This document shows positions 10,881-20,931 of a stretch of DNA of 64,000 bases, piece by piece. Source of the stretch: Beta vulgaris subsp. vulgaris (Eukaryota > Streptophyta > Magnoliopsida > Caryophyllales > Amaranthaceae); the NCBI RefSeq assembly GCF_026745355.1, contig NC_079204.1, positions 47,538,285 through 47,602,284 of the forward strand, written 5' to 3'. A program made the translations under genes and the position numbers. Numbering within the stretch: position 1 is the first letter of the stretch; each line of letters opens with the position of its first letter. The notes below the pieces were generated by a model. It searched no databases, was not told where the DNA came from, and was given only the letters and a program-made list of their open reading frames with translations.

Positions 10881-10987
10881 AAAATTCAAAATTTTGATTT
10901 TTCTACACCAAAAAATCCAAACTTTTGTTTTTAACAACAAATCCTAGTTTACAAACAAAACACTAAATCACTTTCCCCAAGTTAAAA

Positions 10988-11005
10988 CCTTAGCTCTTGA
11001 TACCA
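10988..11005 (-). other. Primer binding site, Met-tRNA type
   Basis: The minus strand reads TGGTATCAAGAGCTAAGG two bases inside the right LTR. This is the plant initiator-Met tRNA primer site (TGGTATCAGAGC) with one inserted A. It fixes the orientation of the element as minus. Confidence 0.8.
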
Positions 11006-11007
11006 AT

Positions 11008-11506
11008 TGTTGGGATTTAGAAACAAGTGCTTACTAGATTATGCAATAATCAACAATAACCAAGAAGAAACATGAAATTGAAATAACAATCAAGTAATGC
11101 AAAGAAGAAAGAAAATAAAAAAGAAAACACCAAAATAACGTGGTAAACCCGAGTTCCAGAAGAAAAACCCACAAACTTGTACTATGGAATCAATGGTGAA
11201 CATACTATCTTTTACAAACTCACTATCTCTCTCCTAAAACCCTAGAAATTATTAGGCTCCAAGTTTGAACTCTGTGATATATGTGTGTTACCCTCTCTAA
11301 AATAAGAAAAATAGATTATTTATATTACACGGAACAAAAGCAATGCAACGGCCAAGATGGAAACTTAAATCGTAAAAGCACCTACAGACTGGCCCGCCCG
11401 GACTCTCGTCTGCCTGCACGGGCCCAAGTCTGCCCGCCCAGGCTGCTGGTGGGTTACACTTCCTTCCTCGCTTGGCCTTGCTTGGCCATCTCCAACAAAC
11501 CCAACA
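11008..11506 (-). repeat. Right (5') LTR of the Copia element
   Basis: 499 bp bounded by TGTTGGG and CCCAACA. Near 11395-11440 it holds a GC-rich stretch with CCCGCC repeats that is absent from the left LTR. Confidence 0.75.
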
Positions 11507-11531
11507 TTGTGTGTCTCAATAATTAGTATAG

Positions 11532-11594
11532 TGAAATGTGGATCTTTAGTATATCATACAGAGGGTGCATGCTCCCAAAAGGACTGAAGATCAG
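11532..11594 (+). pseudogene. Receptor kinase mini-exon, broken copy
   Basis: A 63-bp segment aligned with exon 2 (24462-24524) of the intact receptor kinase gene. The acceptor AG is kept (TATAG before 11532), but the donor GT is changed to TT, and in the original frame a TGA follows the Lys-Asp near the end. This exon can no longer be spliced in or read through as in the paralogue, so the locus either skips it or is dead. Confidence 0.7.
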
Positions 11595-11744
11595 TTAAAA
11601 TATAATTAATCTATTAAGCATTTAGTAGATTATTATTGGTATATGAGTATGTTTGGCATGATTGTTACTAGTCACAAGGCCTACCATACACTCTGTCTTA
11701 ATCTTTAGAGTTTTAAATCTACTTTCTTTCTGATTTTTCTGCAG

Positions 11745-11771
11745 GAACACGGAATCTCATCATTGGCTTAG
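11745..11771 (+). CDS. Receptor kinase exon, start of the membrane segment
   Basis: A 27-bp exon between a good acceptor (TTTTTCTGCAG) and donor (GGTAAAA). It encodes TRNLIIGL in phase 1, and is equivalent to the 27-bp exon 24675-24701 in the LRK10L1-class gene (GKWKLIVGL). The flanking introns on both sides are also similar to that gene, ending at 11845. The exon joins in frame to 12571, so a transcript could still be spliced from here into the kinase exon. Confidence 0.6.
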   Translation, partial: EHGISSLA

Positions 11772-12570
11772 GTAAAAATCATTCCAGTCCTTTTAATCTA
11801 CACACTTCCTTTTTTGGTTTGTTTGGGTTTAGTCTACACGTTATTAATAGTTTAAACCGAGTACTCCACCCTATTTAATAGAGAAGCTCATTAAAAAAAT
11901 AACACAAGGTCATTTGGGAGAATGCGAACTTTTTTCCACCATGTAGAATTTTTAAATTTACACGGTCACCCTCTAGAATTTTCCAACAAATTAAAACAAG
12001 CTTTTTTTTTTATCAATTGCCCTGTTAGATCTTTCCACCTTATTAGAATAAAATTTAATTATTTTCACTAAAAATAATTTCAAGTAAGCTTATGAAGTTC
12101 AACACAACACATAGATGGTGCACACACTTTTACGTAGAGCATGGTGCGCATATGTACATGGCTAACAAGCCAAATGTACATGATAATTAGTCAAACAAAC
12201 ACACACGTACATGGCTAACAAGCCAAATCATCGAGCATGTCCATTTGCATTTGTCTTTATGTTCAAAATCTAGTGTTTGATGTTCATTGTGCGTATGGTG
12301 ATCATCTTAAGGGTGTGTGTATGTACTAATTTGGGAGTTTAACAAACATAAAATGTGAGAAAAAGAAGTTAACACAACAAAAATTAGCTAACTTTAACCA
12401 AAAATGAGTTTAGGAAAATTTGTCATAAACGACCAATTATTGTTTCACTCAAAAGGTAATCCAAAATTCCTAAAATCAGAGGTAAATTTAATTGACAATA
12501 GCATGATCATATATGAGTAAAATATAAAGTCTACTTATAGTACTTTTATCTCAAATTCGTTTTCCTTCAG

Positions 12571-13697
12571 GCGGCTGTGTACTAATGTTGACAATGGTCT
12601 TGATTACTGCTCTATGGTCCTGTCTTAGAAAAAGAAGATCAATTTTGAACTTTTCTATCTTATGGAAGGAAGAATCCCAACAAAAATCAAAAAATATTGA
12701 TGCATTTTTAAAAACTTATGGATCCTTAGCTCTCAAAAAGTACACATATGCTGATATAAAAAGAATGACCAACGGATTCAGTACAAAAATTGGTGAAGGA
12801 GGCTATGGTGTTGTTTACAAAGGGAAGCTATATGATGACCGCTTCGTAGCTGTGAAGTCGTTAAAACAATCAAAGGGTAATGGAGAGGATTTCATTAATG
12901 AAGTGATAAGCATTGGTAGAACTAATCATGTCAATGTCGTGACTCTTTTAGGATTTTGTTTTGAAGGGAATAAAAGAGCTTTGATCTATGAATTCATGTC
13001 CAATGGATCTCTTGATAAGTTTACTTATAATTGTGCTAGAGAAGTGTCATTGCCATGGGATACACTTTTGAGTATTGCGTTAGGAATTGCAAAAGGACTC
13101 GACTACTTACACAGAGGTTGCAATGCACGAATATTGCACTTTGATATTAAACCTCACAATATCCTCCTTAACGATGAATTTTGCCCAAAGATCTCTGATT
13201 TTGGCTTAGCCCGGCTATGTCCCCAACAAGAAAGTACTATTTCGATGACAGTGGGAGCAAGAGGGACAATTGGGTACATTGCCCCTGAAGTTTTTTGCAG
13301 AAATTTTGGTGGTATTTCACATAAATCGGATGTTTACAGCTATGGGATGATGGTCTTAGACTTGGTATGTGGAAGGACAAATGATTTTTCTAATGAAATG
13401 CAATGTAGCAGTGAATTGTACTTTCCCCATTGGATATACAAGCGAGTAGAACATGGACATGATGTTGCAATTCATGGAATCATGAACGATGAAGAAAAAG
13501 CATCTGCAAGAAAGATGATTTTAGTAAGCTTATGGTGCATACAGTCGTACCCCTCAAGTCGGCCATCGATGAGTACAGTTATAGAGATGCTACAAGGAAG
13601 CGTACAATCGATACAGATGCCCCCGGAGCCGACTCTGTCGTCCCCTCCAAGATTAGTTAACAATTCTGTTGACAACTTTGTGAACACATCGACATAA
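12571..13697 (+). CDS. LRK10L2-class receptor kinase, membrane helix and kinase exon
   Basis: One exon from an acceptor (TTTTCCTTCAG) to a TAA at 13695-13697. It encodes a membrane helix (VLMLTMVLITALWSCL), a basic stop-transfer (RKRR), a juxtamembrane part with the YTYADIKRMTNGF entry, and a full kinase: glycine loop IGEGGYGVVYKG, VAVKSL lysine, HFDIKPHNILL catalytic loop, DFGLARL, GTIGYIAPE. The catalytic loop has HFD instead of HRD, so it is a non-RD kinase, as is usual in the LRK10L2 group (rust-resistance Lr10-like). The kinase is intact, but its extracellular exon is not found upstream: retroelements lie there, and the mini-exon is broken. It may be a pseudogene or a receptor-less kinase. 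Confidence 0.75.
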
Positions 13698-15137
13698 ACC
13701 CAATTATGTTTCTATTATGGAAATTCTACATTATGCATTAAGACATTGTGTGTTTTTGCACTTCATTTTTTGAGAACATGATTTGATATGTAGTTTCATC
13801 ATCTTAATCCTTCATGTCTTTATCAGTACGTGAATTTGTTGTTGGACGATAAGGTGACACTTAAAAAAGGGTTGAATTGCGTGACAAAATTTAATTCATT
13901 TTTGCAAAAACAAAACTATAGCACCGTGCCTCATACTGTGTTTCTGGCAAAACTATGGTACAGTACATATAATAAATGACACTAGCAACCAAAGATTCTT
14001 TTGAAGCACGGGTATCTCCGTTGGGTTGTTCGGGCATCAGTGTCATTTAATGATATATTTTGCACCCATGATAAAAGTTGGTGATGTTATGACTATCAAT
14101 TTAAAGGTGGCGGAGCTTCTTACATCTAATTTTGATAATTGGTGTTATTAAGGCCAATTTTACATAACATATTTTTTTCACCTTTTTGTCTTTTTTAACT
14201 TTTATATTTTTCTTCAAATTTCGCTAAGAAAAATTGTGATTAAATTTTTTTTTTCTCTATCTCTTATACCTAAGAAGTACTATTTTTTGTCTGGTTCTTC
14301 TAAGCATAATCAATGGTTACTCACCCTTTTTTTTCTTTTCTTACTGATGTAGTTTTAATTATGGGTATGCTTTCTTATTAGATTTTGCGCTTTTATCTTG
14401 GTGGTGTAAGTATATATTCTTTGGGTGTCCATTTTCATAAGTGTAGCACGTTCACTGCATTGTTTCAAGAATTTTTATTGGTCTTCTTAGCTTGAGTATT
14501 GACGTCTTTTTTCGGCAAAATAGATAGTTATAAGTCAAAGGTGGTGGTGCTTATTAGACAAAAGTCATAGTTGGTGCTACTAAGGCCAACTTTGTAATTT
14601 TCAAATGATAAAGATTTCTCGGCTCCCGCTAAATCTTTGACCGTAAATGTCGTTTATGACGCAGGCTACTCCGAAGCCAATAATTCGTTATATTTTGGCT
14701 ATTAATATAAGTTGGTGGGACTCTTTGGCACCCAAGTTATAGTTGGTGCTATTCATGCCAATTTTTTCTTTTTTATATTGTTTATTAATATATAAGTAAC
14801 GATTTTTTCACCAATTACTCTCGAGTTTTCAAAAAATCCACGAGTTACCCTCGCACTTTTAAAAATACATGGGGTACCCCTCAATTTCACAATAATACAC
14901 TGAAATGCCTTTAATGACTAACGACATTAACCATCGTTAGTCATTAATCCTAATTTTCTATTTTCAAACCCTAATTAATCCCTAATTCTAACCCCAAATC
15001 CTGAAACTAAAACCCAGCCTCCCACCACCCAGTCCCCCATCCTCCCACCACCCGCAGCCCCCCTCCCCCGGCCATGACAGCCCCTCCCCCACAGCTCCCA
15101 CTCCCCACAGTCGTCCATTTGATTTCCCCACCCTCCG
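13698..15137. other. Noncoding stretch after the kinase exon
   Basis: Contains the kinase 3' flank and AT-rich sequence. Three copies of a roughly 28-bp motif with the core GTTGGTGCTA and AAGGCCAA or similar occur near 14133, 14562 and 14742. From about 14800 a C-rich stretch runs up to the LTR at 15138, perhaps part of a truncated DNA transposon. No gene is seen. Confidence 0.4.
14911..14947. repeat. Perfect 14-bp hairpin
   Basis: TTAATGACTAACGA, a 9-base loop, then its exact reverse complement TCGTTAGTCATTAA. It could be a terminator-like fold or a target-site relic; nothing ties it to a gene. Confidence 0.6.
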
Positions 15138-16997
15138 TGTAACAGCTTGCTCTTCCGAGCTGCTAACAGATCACACTCAACATCCATTTACTCTTAAATA
15201 AATCATTTCGCAGCGGAAAAACAACATTAACTACACCAATATCTCGACTAAAATTTCCTAAATGATATATAATGAAATACCGATAATTATTCTCGAATCA
15301 ATTATCTAAATACAAACTCAATCCTTAATCTAGGGCGACATCATAATCTTGCTCCACTTCCAATTCCGAGCTCACAACACCAATCCTGCAAATTCATAGG
15401 AGAAATACAAAACAGACAAAATTTCAAAATGAGTGGAAAACTCGTAACCTTTACTTCAGCCCGTTATATACATTTTATTTCTCAAATCATTTTCATCTCG
15501 TTACAACGCTGGCATAGCTCACTCTCCTGAACAAATTAGTGGTAAGTACATGCTTTGGACAAACGCTTCCTCCAAGGTTCGTTTTAGAGCCCAGCAATAC
15601 TACCCCCAAGGTTCGTTATGGAGCATAGCCGACCGTATCAGGTCAAAAGAGTAACCATCCTTCACCCATATATACCGGCCTTGCCCACTTTCTATTTTTA
15701 CTTCATAAACTAAGGCAGCAGAACAGTTGCGTATTCATAATCAATCAATGACATTTCATCATCACATTCATAACTATGGTCATAGTACAAACTCAGTTAT
15801 AAAAAACATAACACAAAGGGCATGAGAAAATAATTTTACTGAATTACCTGAAATGTAATCCAGATTCCAACAATACAATCAACTTCATAATCCCGAGTGA
15901 TTCTTCACTCCAAAATTATCCTCCAAAAATCACCTCATAATTATAACGACAATCAATAACTAATTCCCAATATAGAAATCCTTTACAACAATAATTCCAA
16001 ATTCTTAATCTTAAATTCTTTAAACTAATTCTACCTCTTAGGAACATAAATCTAAATTACATAACTAAACTAACTAAACTTGCCAATTAACTACAAACTA
16101 CTCCTACTAATTTACTAACCCTAACTAACAATAACGCATCACCATGACGACATCGCATCGACACCAACCAGACAACATCAATCACAAGAACTACAACCAC
16201 CCAAAAACACTACCACCACAACAAGGAAACAACTGCAACAATAACACCAACAGTAACAACAACAATGCTACAGCCACACCAACAATTATGACAACAACAA
16301 CACCTACACCTACACCACCAACAACGACAACCAATAAAACATACTCCTATAATTCAAGACAACAACAAGAACAACAGCACAACAATGACAACAACAAACA
16401 ACAGCAACTTATGCTTAAGTAAAACTTGAAATTAGAATTTCAAGAGGAAAAGAAAGAGTTAGTCATTACCTCTACTCTTGAAGCAGGGGAGACCACGACA
16501 AGGGGAGGGACTTTCCTCCGGCAGCGGCGGAGATCACCGAAAAGGCAACAGGAGGCACGACGAACTGGGGCACCGACGAGAACAAGAAGGAGAGAGAAAA
16601 CAAGGGCAACAACAACAGCAGGACGAACAACAACAACGGTGTGGTGCCTTGCGAGCAGCATCACACCCACAGCTCCGACGAGCTGAAAACTACCGATGAC
16701 AGTGCACACGGAAAGAGCTCCGGTGATCATAAACTAACGCGGCAGTAACAAAGTCGATGAGAGAGGGAAATATGGGTTCGGGTTTCACGGGTTTGGGGGT
16801 TTCCTCTTGGGGTTTTGGGGTTTGAAAGGCGTGAGAATAAAAAAGGAAGGGCGGAGGTTATGGATTCATTAACCGATAACATAACAAAAGGTCTGGATGG
16901 GAACCCGACTTTGGTTTCCTAATCGGGTAATACAAATCAACAAGTTGCTCATTAAACGCGATATATAAAATAATATATTAATAACTTCATAGTAATT

Positions 16998-18756
16998 TGT
17001 AATACCCCGTATTTTTAGTATTTATTTAAATAAATAAATACGTATTTTATATTTATTTTCTAAAATAAATATTGTAAGCAAAGGATATTTTAGTAATTTT
17101 GGTTTTAAATTATTTTGGCGGGAATATGGCGCCAAAATTGGATTTGTTAAACTTTTGGTTTAAATCCTAGTCAAAATTATTCAAAAAACCAAAAAAAAAA
17201 AAAAAATTTTAGGCCATTATTTTTGACGGGATTGTGAAGTAAATGGGGGAGTTTTGTTTTCCAAATTTATGATGAAGGTTACAAATCTTGGTTTAATCTC
17301 CTAATTTATGGTGAAGGTTACAAACTCTTTAATTTTGAAAATTAAGTAATATCTATTCTACTCCTATAAATACCCCACACCTTTAGCCATCTTTTCCACA
17401 CAAAAACTTTGAAGAATCTATAATTTCTTACTTCAAAGTTCTTCTTTCTCTTCCTATGTATTCTAGTTTTATATTTCTTATTCAAGTTTCAATTTTCTTT
17501 TGTTTAAGAAAAATATTTTCATATTTCTTACTCAAAAATATTATGCTCATGATAGATCATTCATGTTTAATTCATGATTAAGTTCATGTGGTAGATTGCT
17601 TGTTGGTTGGCTATGAGAAGCTCAAGTATAAGAATAAGTGAATATATATATTAGTTTGTGCAAGATCAAGGTACGTTATGTAGCTAGATCTTTTAAAATG
17701 TGGTTTATGATAAAGTTGTTTATTGATTTTATTGGTTGGATTGGTTTAGAAATTTGGTTTAAAATGGTTACAATGTTTTATTTTTCACTCTTGAAAGTGA
17801 AAAGAATGAATGATTTTATCAATCATTTTTATATAGAAGTTTTGTTATCCTTTTTGGAAAATTAAATTATTTTTACAAGGAAAGGTTGATTGGTTTTTAT
17901 GAACTTTGAATGTTCAAAAAGTTGTTTATGAGGAAGGAGGTTTTAACATGACTTACAAGTCATATTATTATTATTTCCGCTTGATTAATATCAAGAGATT
18001 CAAAGTCCACTTGTTGGCAATTATAGTTACCCCTTGATATAGCTCCGTGATGGGATGACTAGCTTGGGGGTGTGCACACTTAGCAAAATAGAAGGGGAGA
18101 TAAGAAGAGGAATTGTTTTCAGGATTATTTTTAATCCAAGTTGTTTGGAAAGAGTTTATTCTTAAAAAGGTTATTCTTGAATTATTATTCAAGTGTTTGG
18201 AAAGAGTTTGTTCTTAAAAGGTTGTTCTTGAATTATTATTCAAGTGTTTGGAAGAGTTTGTTCTTAAAATGTTATTCTTGAATTATTATTAAGTGTTTGA
18301 AAAGTTTATTCTTAAAGAGTTATTCTTGAATTATTGGTGATGGAGTTTTCGAAATGAAAAATTGTTACGAACTAACAAATGTGTTACTTATCTAGTACAT
18401 TTCGTACTCAGTTTTATACTGACGCGTATTTTCTTTTTCCTATTTGGCTTTGCCCTGTTTACCTTTTTGGTAAGCAGATTTGCAGGTGAATTTTGGATGT
18501 GCATGGGAGCATACTAGGAAGGGGATCTTCACCTAGATTAGATGTTTCATTTATTTTGAGTATTGAGACAATATTTACTTTTATTAATAAAGAAGTATTA
18601 TTATTTTTGGTTAAAGTCTTCCGCTGCAAGTTATTTTGGTTAGTTAGTAGTTGGTTGCCGAAAGCGTGTTAGTCACGTGGCGGTAATACTCCTAAATTAC
18701 TCAAATATTATTTATTAAATTATTTATTTAAAAGTGAGTAATTTGGGGGTGTTACA
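16998..18756 (+). mobile_element. Solo LTR nested in the gypsy LTR
   Basis: A 1759-bp LTR with TGTAATACCCCG at the start and GGGGGTGTTACA at the end, flanked by perfect 5-bp duplications TAATT (16993-16997 and 18757-18761). No coding sequence is inside, so it is a solo LTR left by recombination between two LTRs. A TATA box at 17365 gives plus orientation. Four imperfect copies of a roughly 55-bp unit (GTTTGGAAAGAGTTT.TTCTTAAA) lie at 18135-18330. Confidence 0.85.
17365..17372 (+). promoter_or_regulatory. TATA box in the solo LTR
   Basis: TATAAATA followed about 30 bp later by a CA-rich start region (CCACACAAAAAC). It is the likely U3 promoter and supports the plus orientation of the solo LTR. 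Confidence 0.5.
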
Positions 18757-18898
18757 TAATTAATATAACGAATACATTACAATATGACAAATAAAATTCA
18801 TACTCCATAACTCAAATAAAATAAGAATTTCTGGAACATATTAACTTAATGAATATAATCAATATGTAATAAGCGCACTCAAAAATAGGGCTATTACA

Positions 18899-19633
18899 TA
18901 CTACCACCCTTATTTAAAGTTTCATCCTCGAAACTTGAAAACAATAGTTTGAATAAGATATCAGGCATCAAACCTCAATTCAACCACCAGCTTCTGTATC
19001 TCCACTTCAACTCAATATTAGAATCGAGGAGCCAAGAAAACAAAAGGGGCAAAAATTTCAGCATAGAATTTCGATCATCACATTTGCAAAGATTTTATTT
19101 GAAATTCGTTTACTTAACCAAATCATACAATTTTTCAAAAGTACACACCATCATGGACAACACAAGACACTACATATTTACATAAACGAAATCATATATC
19201 ACACGCAAAAGTGCAAACACTTATATACTAAACCTTTGAATTTCCTAATTTTCGATCATCAATTCTTAACCACTAATAATCCCAAATTAATTTCAAACAT
19301 CCCCAAGAATCTTTTACCCTCACTAGGTAGCCAACTAGGCATAAGGTCCCAAGGTTGCTCTAATACCATCTTATAACAGCCCGTTCTTTCGAGGTGCTAA
19401 CGGAAATACACTCAACATCCATAAACAACTATTTACTCTTAAATAAATCATTTCGCAGTCTACTCCCCCTTAAACAGAGTTTCAACCTCGAAACTTGAGA
19501 TAAAAAGTCATAACACTTTCCAAAAATGGATTAAAATCTCAAAATTACAGTTTCTAACTCAAATGCTTATGTCTAAAATGCATATAATGACACAAAAATA
19601 TCCTAAAATGGATTCTACCTCCCTTAAAAGGAG
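18899..19633 (-). other. Gypsy internal remnants: purine tract, primer site, LTR stub
   Basis: From left to right: a purine tract (minus strand) next to the LTR at 18899; unassigned leader-like sequence; a Met-tRNA primer site at 19352-19368 (minus strand TGGTATTAGAGCAACCT); an LTR stub of about 90 bp at 19371-19459 that matches the left end of the 15138 LTR; then a second purine tract (minus strand of TACTCCCCCTTAAAC) at about 19460. A primer site on one side and a purine tract on the other side of the same LTR stub means two elements shared an LTR, with most of the LTR and one coding region deleted since. Confidence 0.55.
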
Positions 19634-20440
19634 TTACGACTCCGTAACTCGACAACTAACCTCAAAAAACAACGATGGATATTTCTTGCACATATCTGCT
19701 TCAGCTCCCCATGTTGCTTCCTCAGTCTGATGGTTTGACCATAATACTTTGACTAATCTTACATTCTTAGCCCGAGTACTTCTAACTTTACTATCAAGGA
19801 TTCTTACAGGTCTTTCCTCGTAAGTCAAACTATCAGCTAATCCAATGGTCTCGGGTTGCAGCACATGAGACACATCCGGAATATACTTTCTTAACTGAGA
19901 TACATGGAAGACATCATGGACTCGACTTAAATCATATGGCAAATCCAACTTATATGCCACTTTTCCAATCTTCTTTAACACCTCATAAGGCCCGATATAC
20001 TGTGGGCTTAACTTTCCCTTCTTTCCAAATCGCATCACCCCTTTCATTGGAGATAATTTCAACAATACCTTCTACCCAACCTGAAACTCTTCATCCCTTC
20101 GCTTCAAATTAGCATAACTTTTCTGCCAATCTTGAGCTGCCTTGATCTTTTCTTGAATCACTTTCATTTGCTTCACCGTCTCTTCGAGGAACTTGAGTCC
20201 TAGCACCACAGTTTCACTAATATCATTCCAGCGGGTTGGACTTCTACACTTCTGACCAGATAAAAGCCTCAAACGGAGCCAATACAATACTTGCATGATG
20301 AATGTTGTTGTAGGAAAATTCTATCAAATCCAAGAAATCCTCCCATGAACCCTGATACTACATAACACAAGATGGCAACATATCTTCTAAAGTCTGAATC
20401 ATTCGTTATGTTTGCCAATTTGTAGCCAGATGAAAAGTTG
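19634..20440 (-). pseudogene. Gypsy integrase C-terminal half
   Basis: Minus-strand remains of a chromovirus-like integrase. Near 20440-20400 the reading gives RMIQTLEDMLPSCVM, followed by the FSYNN and KCRSPTRW-like blocks, then a basic linker (KKSYANLKRRDEEF-like) and the C-terminal KGKLSPQYIGPYEVLKKIG and VHDVFHVSQLRKY motifs. The tail (VLWSNHQTEEATWGAEADM) is the chromodomain-like end of this clade. Stops at about 20071 and in the 20300-20400 region and frame changes break it. The DDE core upstream is missing; the element is cut near 20450. Confidence 0.8.
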
Positions 20441-20931
20441 TACTCATTAATAAATTAATATCCAAACCTTTCAGCAAACTTTGCCAAAAGTTGGCTAGCA
20501 TATGAAGAGTCCTTGTTTTGAACCCTTCCTAGGAAGTGAGGAAGCTTGTATGATGATACTTTTTATTTGCGTTAGACGAGTTGCATAGATATTAGTTTGT
20601 ACTCTTCTTTTTTTTTCTATTCAATAAAAACTTTGAATCTCCAAACAAGATGAGCAGGCAGTTTAATAAGCCCGCACGCGGCCATACGTAAGAAAAACTA
20701 TTTTTCCTATCGTTTGGCCGTAAAGAATGCAAAATTGTGTTGATTTGGTATCTATCACTATCAAAGGGTGATGGGTAACTATTACCCCAAATCAGAGTAA
20801 CAATTTCCCTCTATTTAAGCATCAATATACCTTCCCATTTATCACCCCTTCATTCACAATCATTCTTTATATTTTTTTCTTCTATTATTAGCTTAAATAG
20901 GGGTAACAATTCCCCTCTCTTTAAGTATCAA
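20441..20931. other. Intergenic stretch left of the Helitron, with a duplicated motif
   Basis: Noncoding. It holds one complete copy of a roughly 90-bp sequence (about 20798-20880: GTAACAATTTCCCTC through CATTCACAATCATTC) and the left part of a second copy (20902-20931). The right part of that second copy continues at 23032 beyond the Helitron. Confidence 0.6.

Larger units (their letters stand above)
8830..11506 (-). mobile_element. Small Copia-type element with gag and protease only (TR-GAG-like)
   Basis: A 2.7-kb element on the minus strand. The right LTR is 11008-11506 (TGTTGGG to CCCAACA), with a Met-tRNA primer site next to it, then gag and a protease fragment. The left copy of the LTR starts at 8830. 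No integrase, RT or RNase H is present. Elements limited to gag between terminal repeats are known in plants as TR-GAG. Flanks are similar but not identical (ATGTG left, TTGTG right), a decayed 5-bp target duplication. The element sits in the intron of the kinase relic, shown by the uninterrupted paralogue at 24418-24470. Confidence 0.75.
15138..18898 (-). mobile_element. LTR of a chromovirus-like Ty3/gypsy element, interrupted
   Basis: On the plus strand it starts TGTAACAGC at 15138 and ends CTATTACA at 18898. A pyrimidine stretch (TACTACCACCCTTATT, a purine tract on the minus strand) follows it, so this is the 3' LTR of a minus-strand element. Without the nested solo LTR (1764 bp including one target copy) it is about 2.0 kb. 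It contains a CAA/ACA-rich stretch (16144-16400) and a GC-rich leader-like part (16480-16730). The CGCAGCGGAAAA near 15210 is the reverse of a TTTTCCGCTGCG box found near the 3' end of the other LTRs in this window. Confidence 0.7.

Noticed and set aside
16144..16422. 92-codon Asn/Thr-rich open frame
   Set aside because: It is a translation of CAA/ACA low-complexity sequence inside an LTR; no domain, start context or partner exon.
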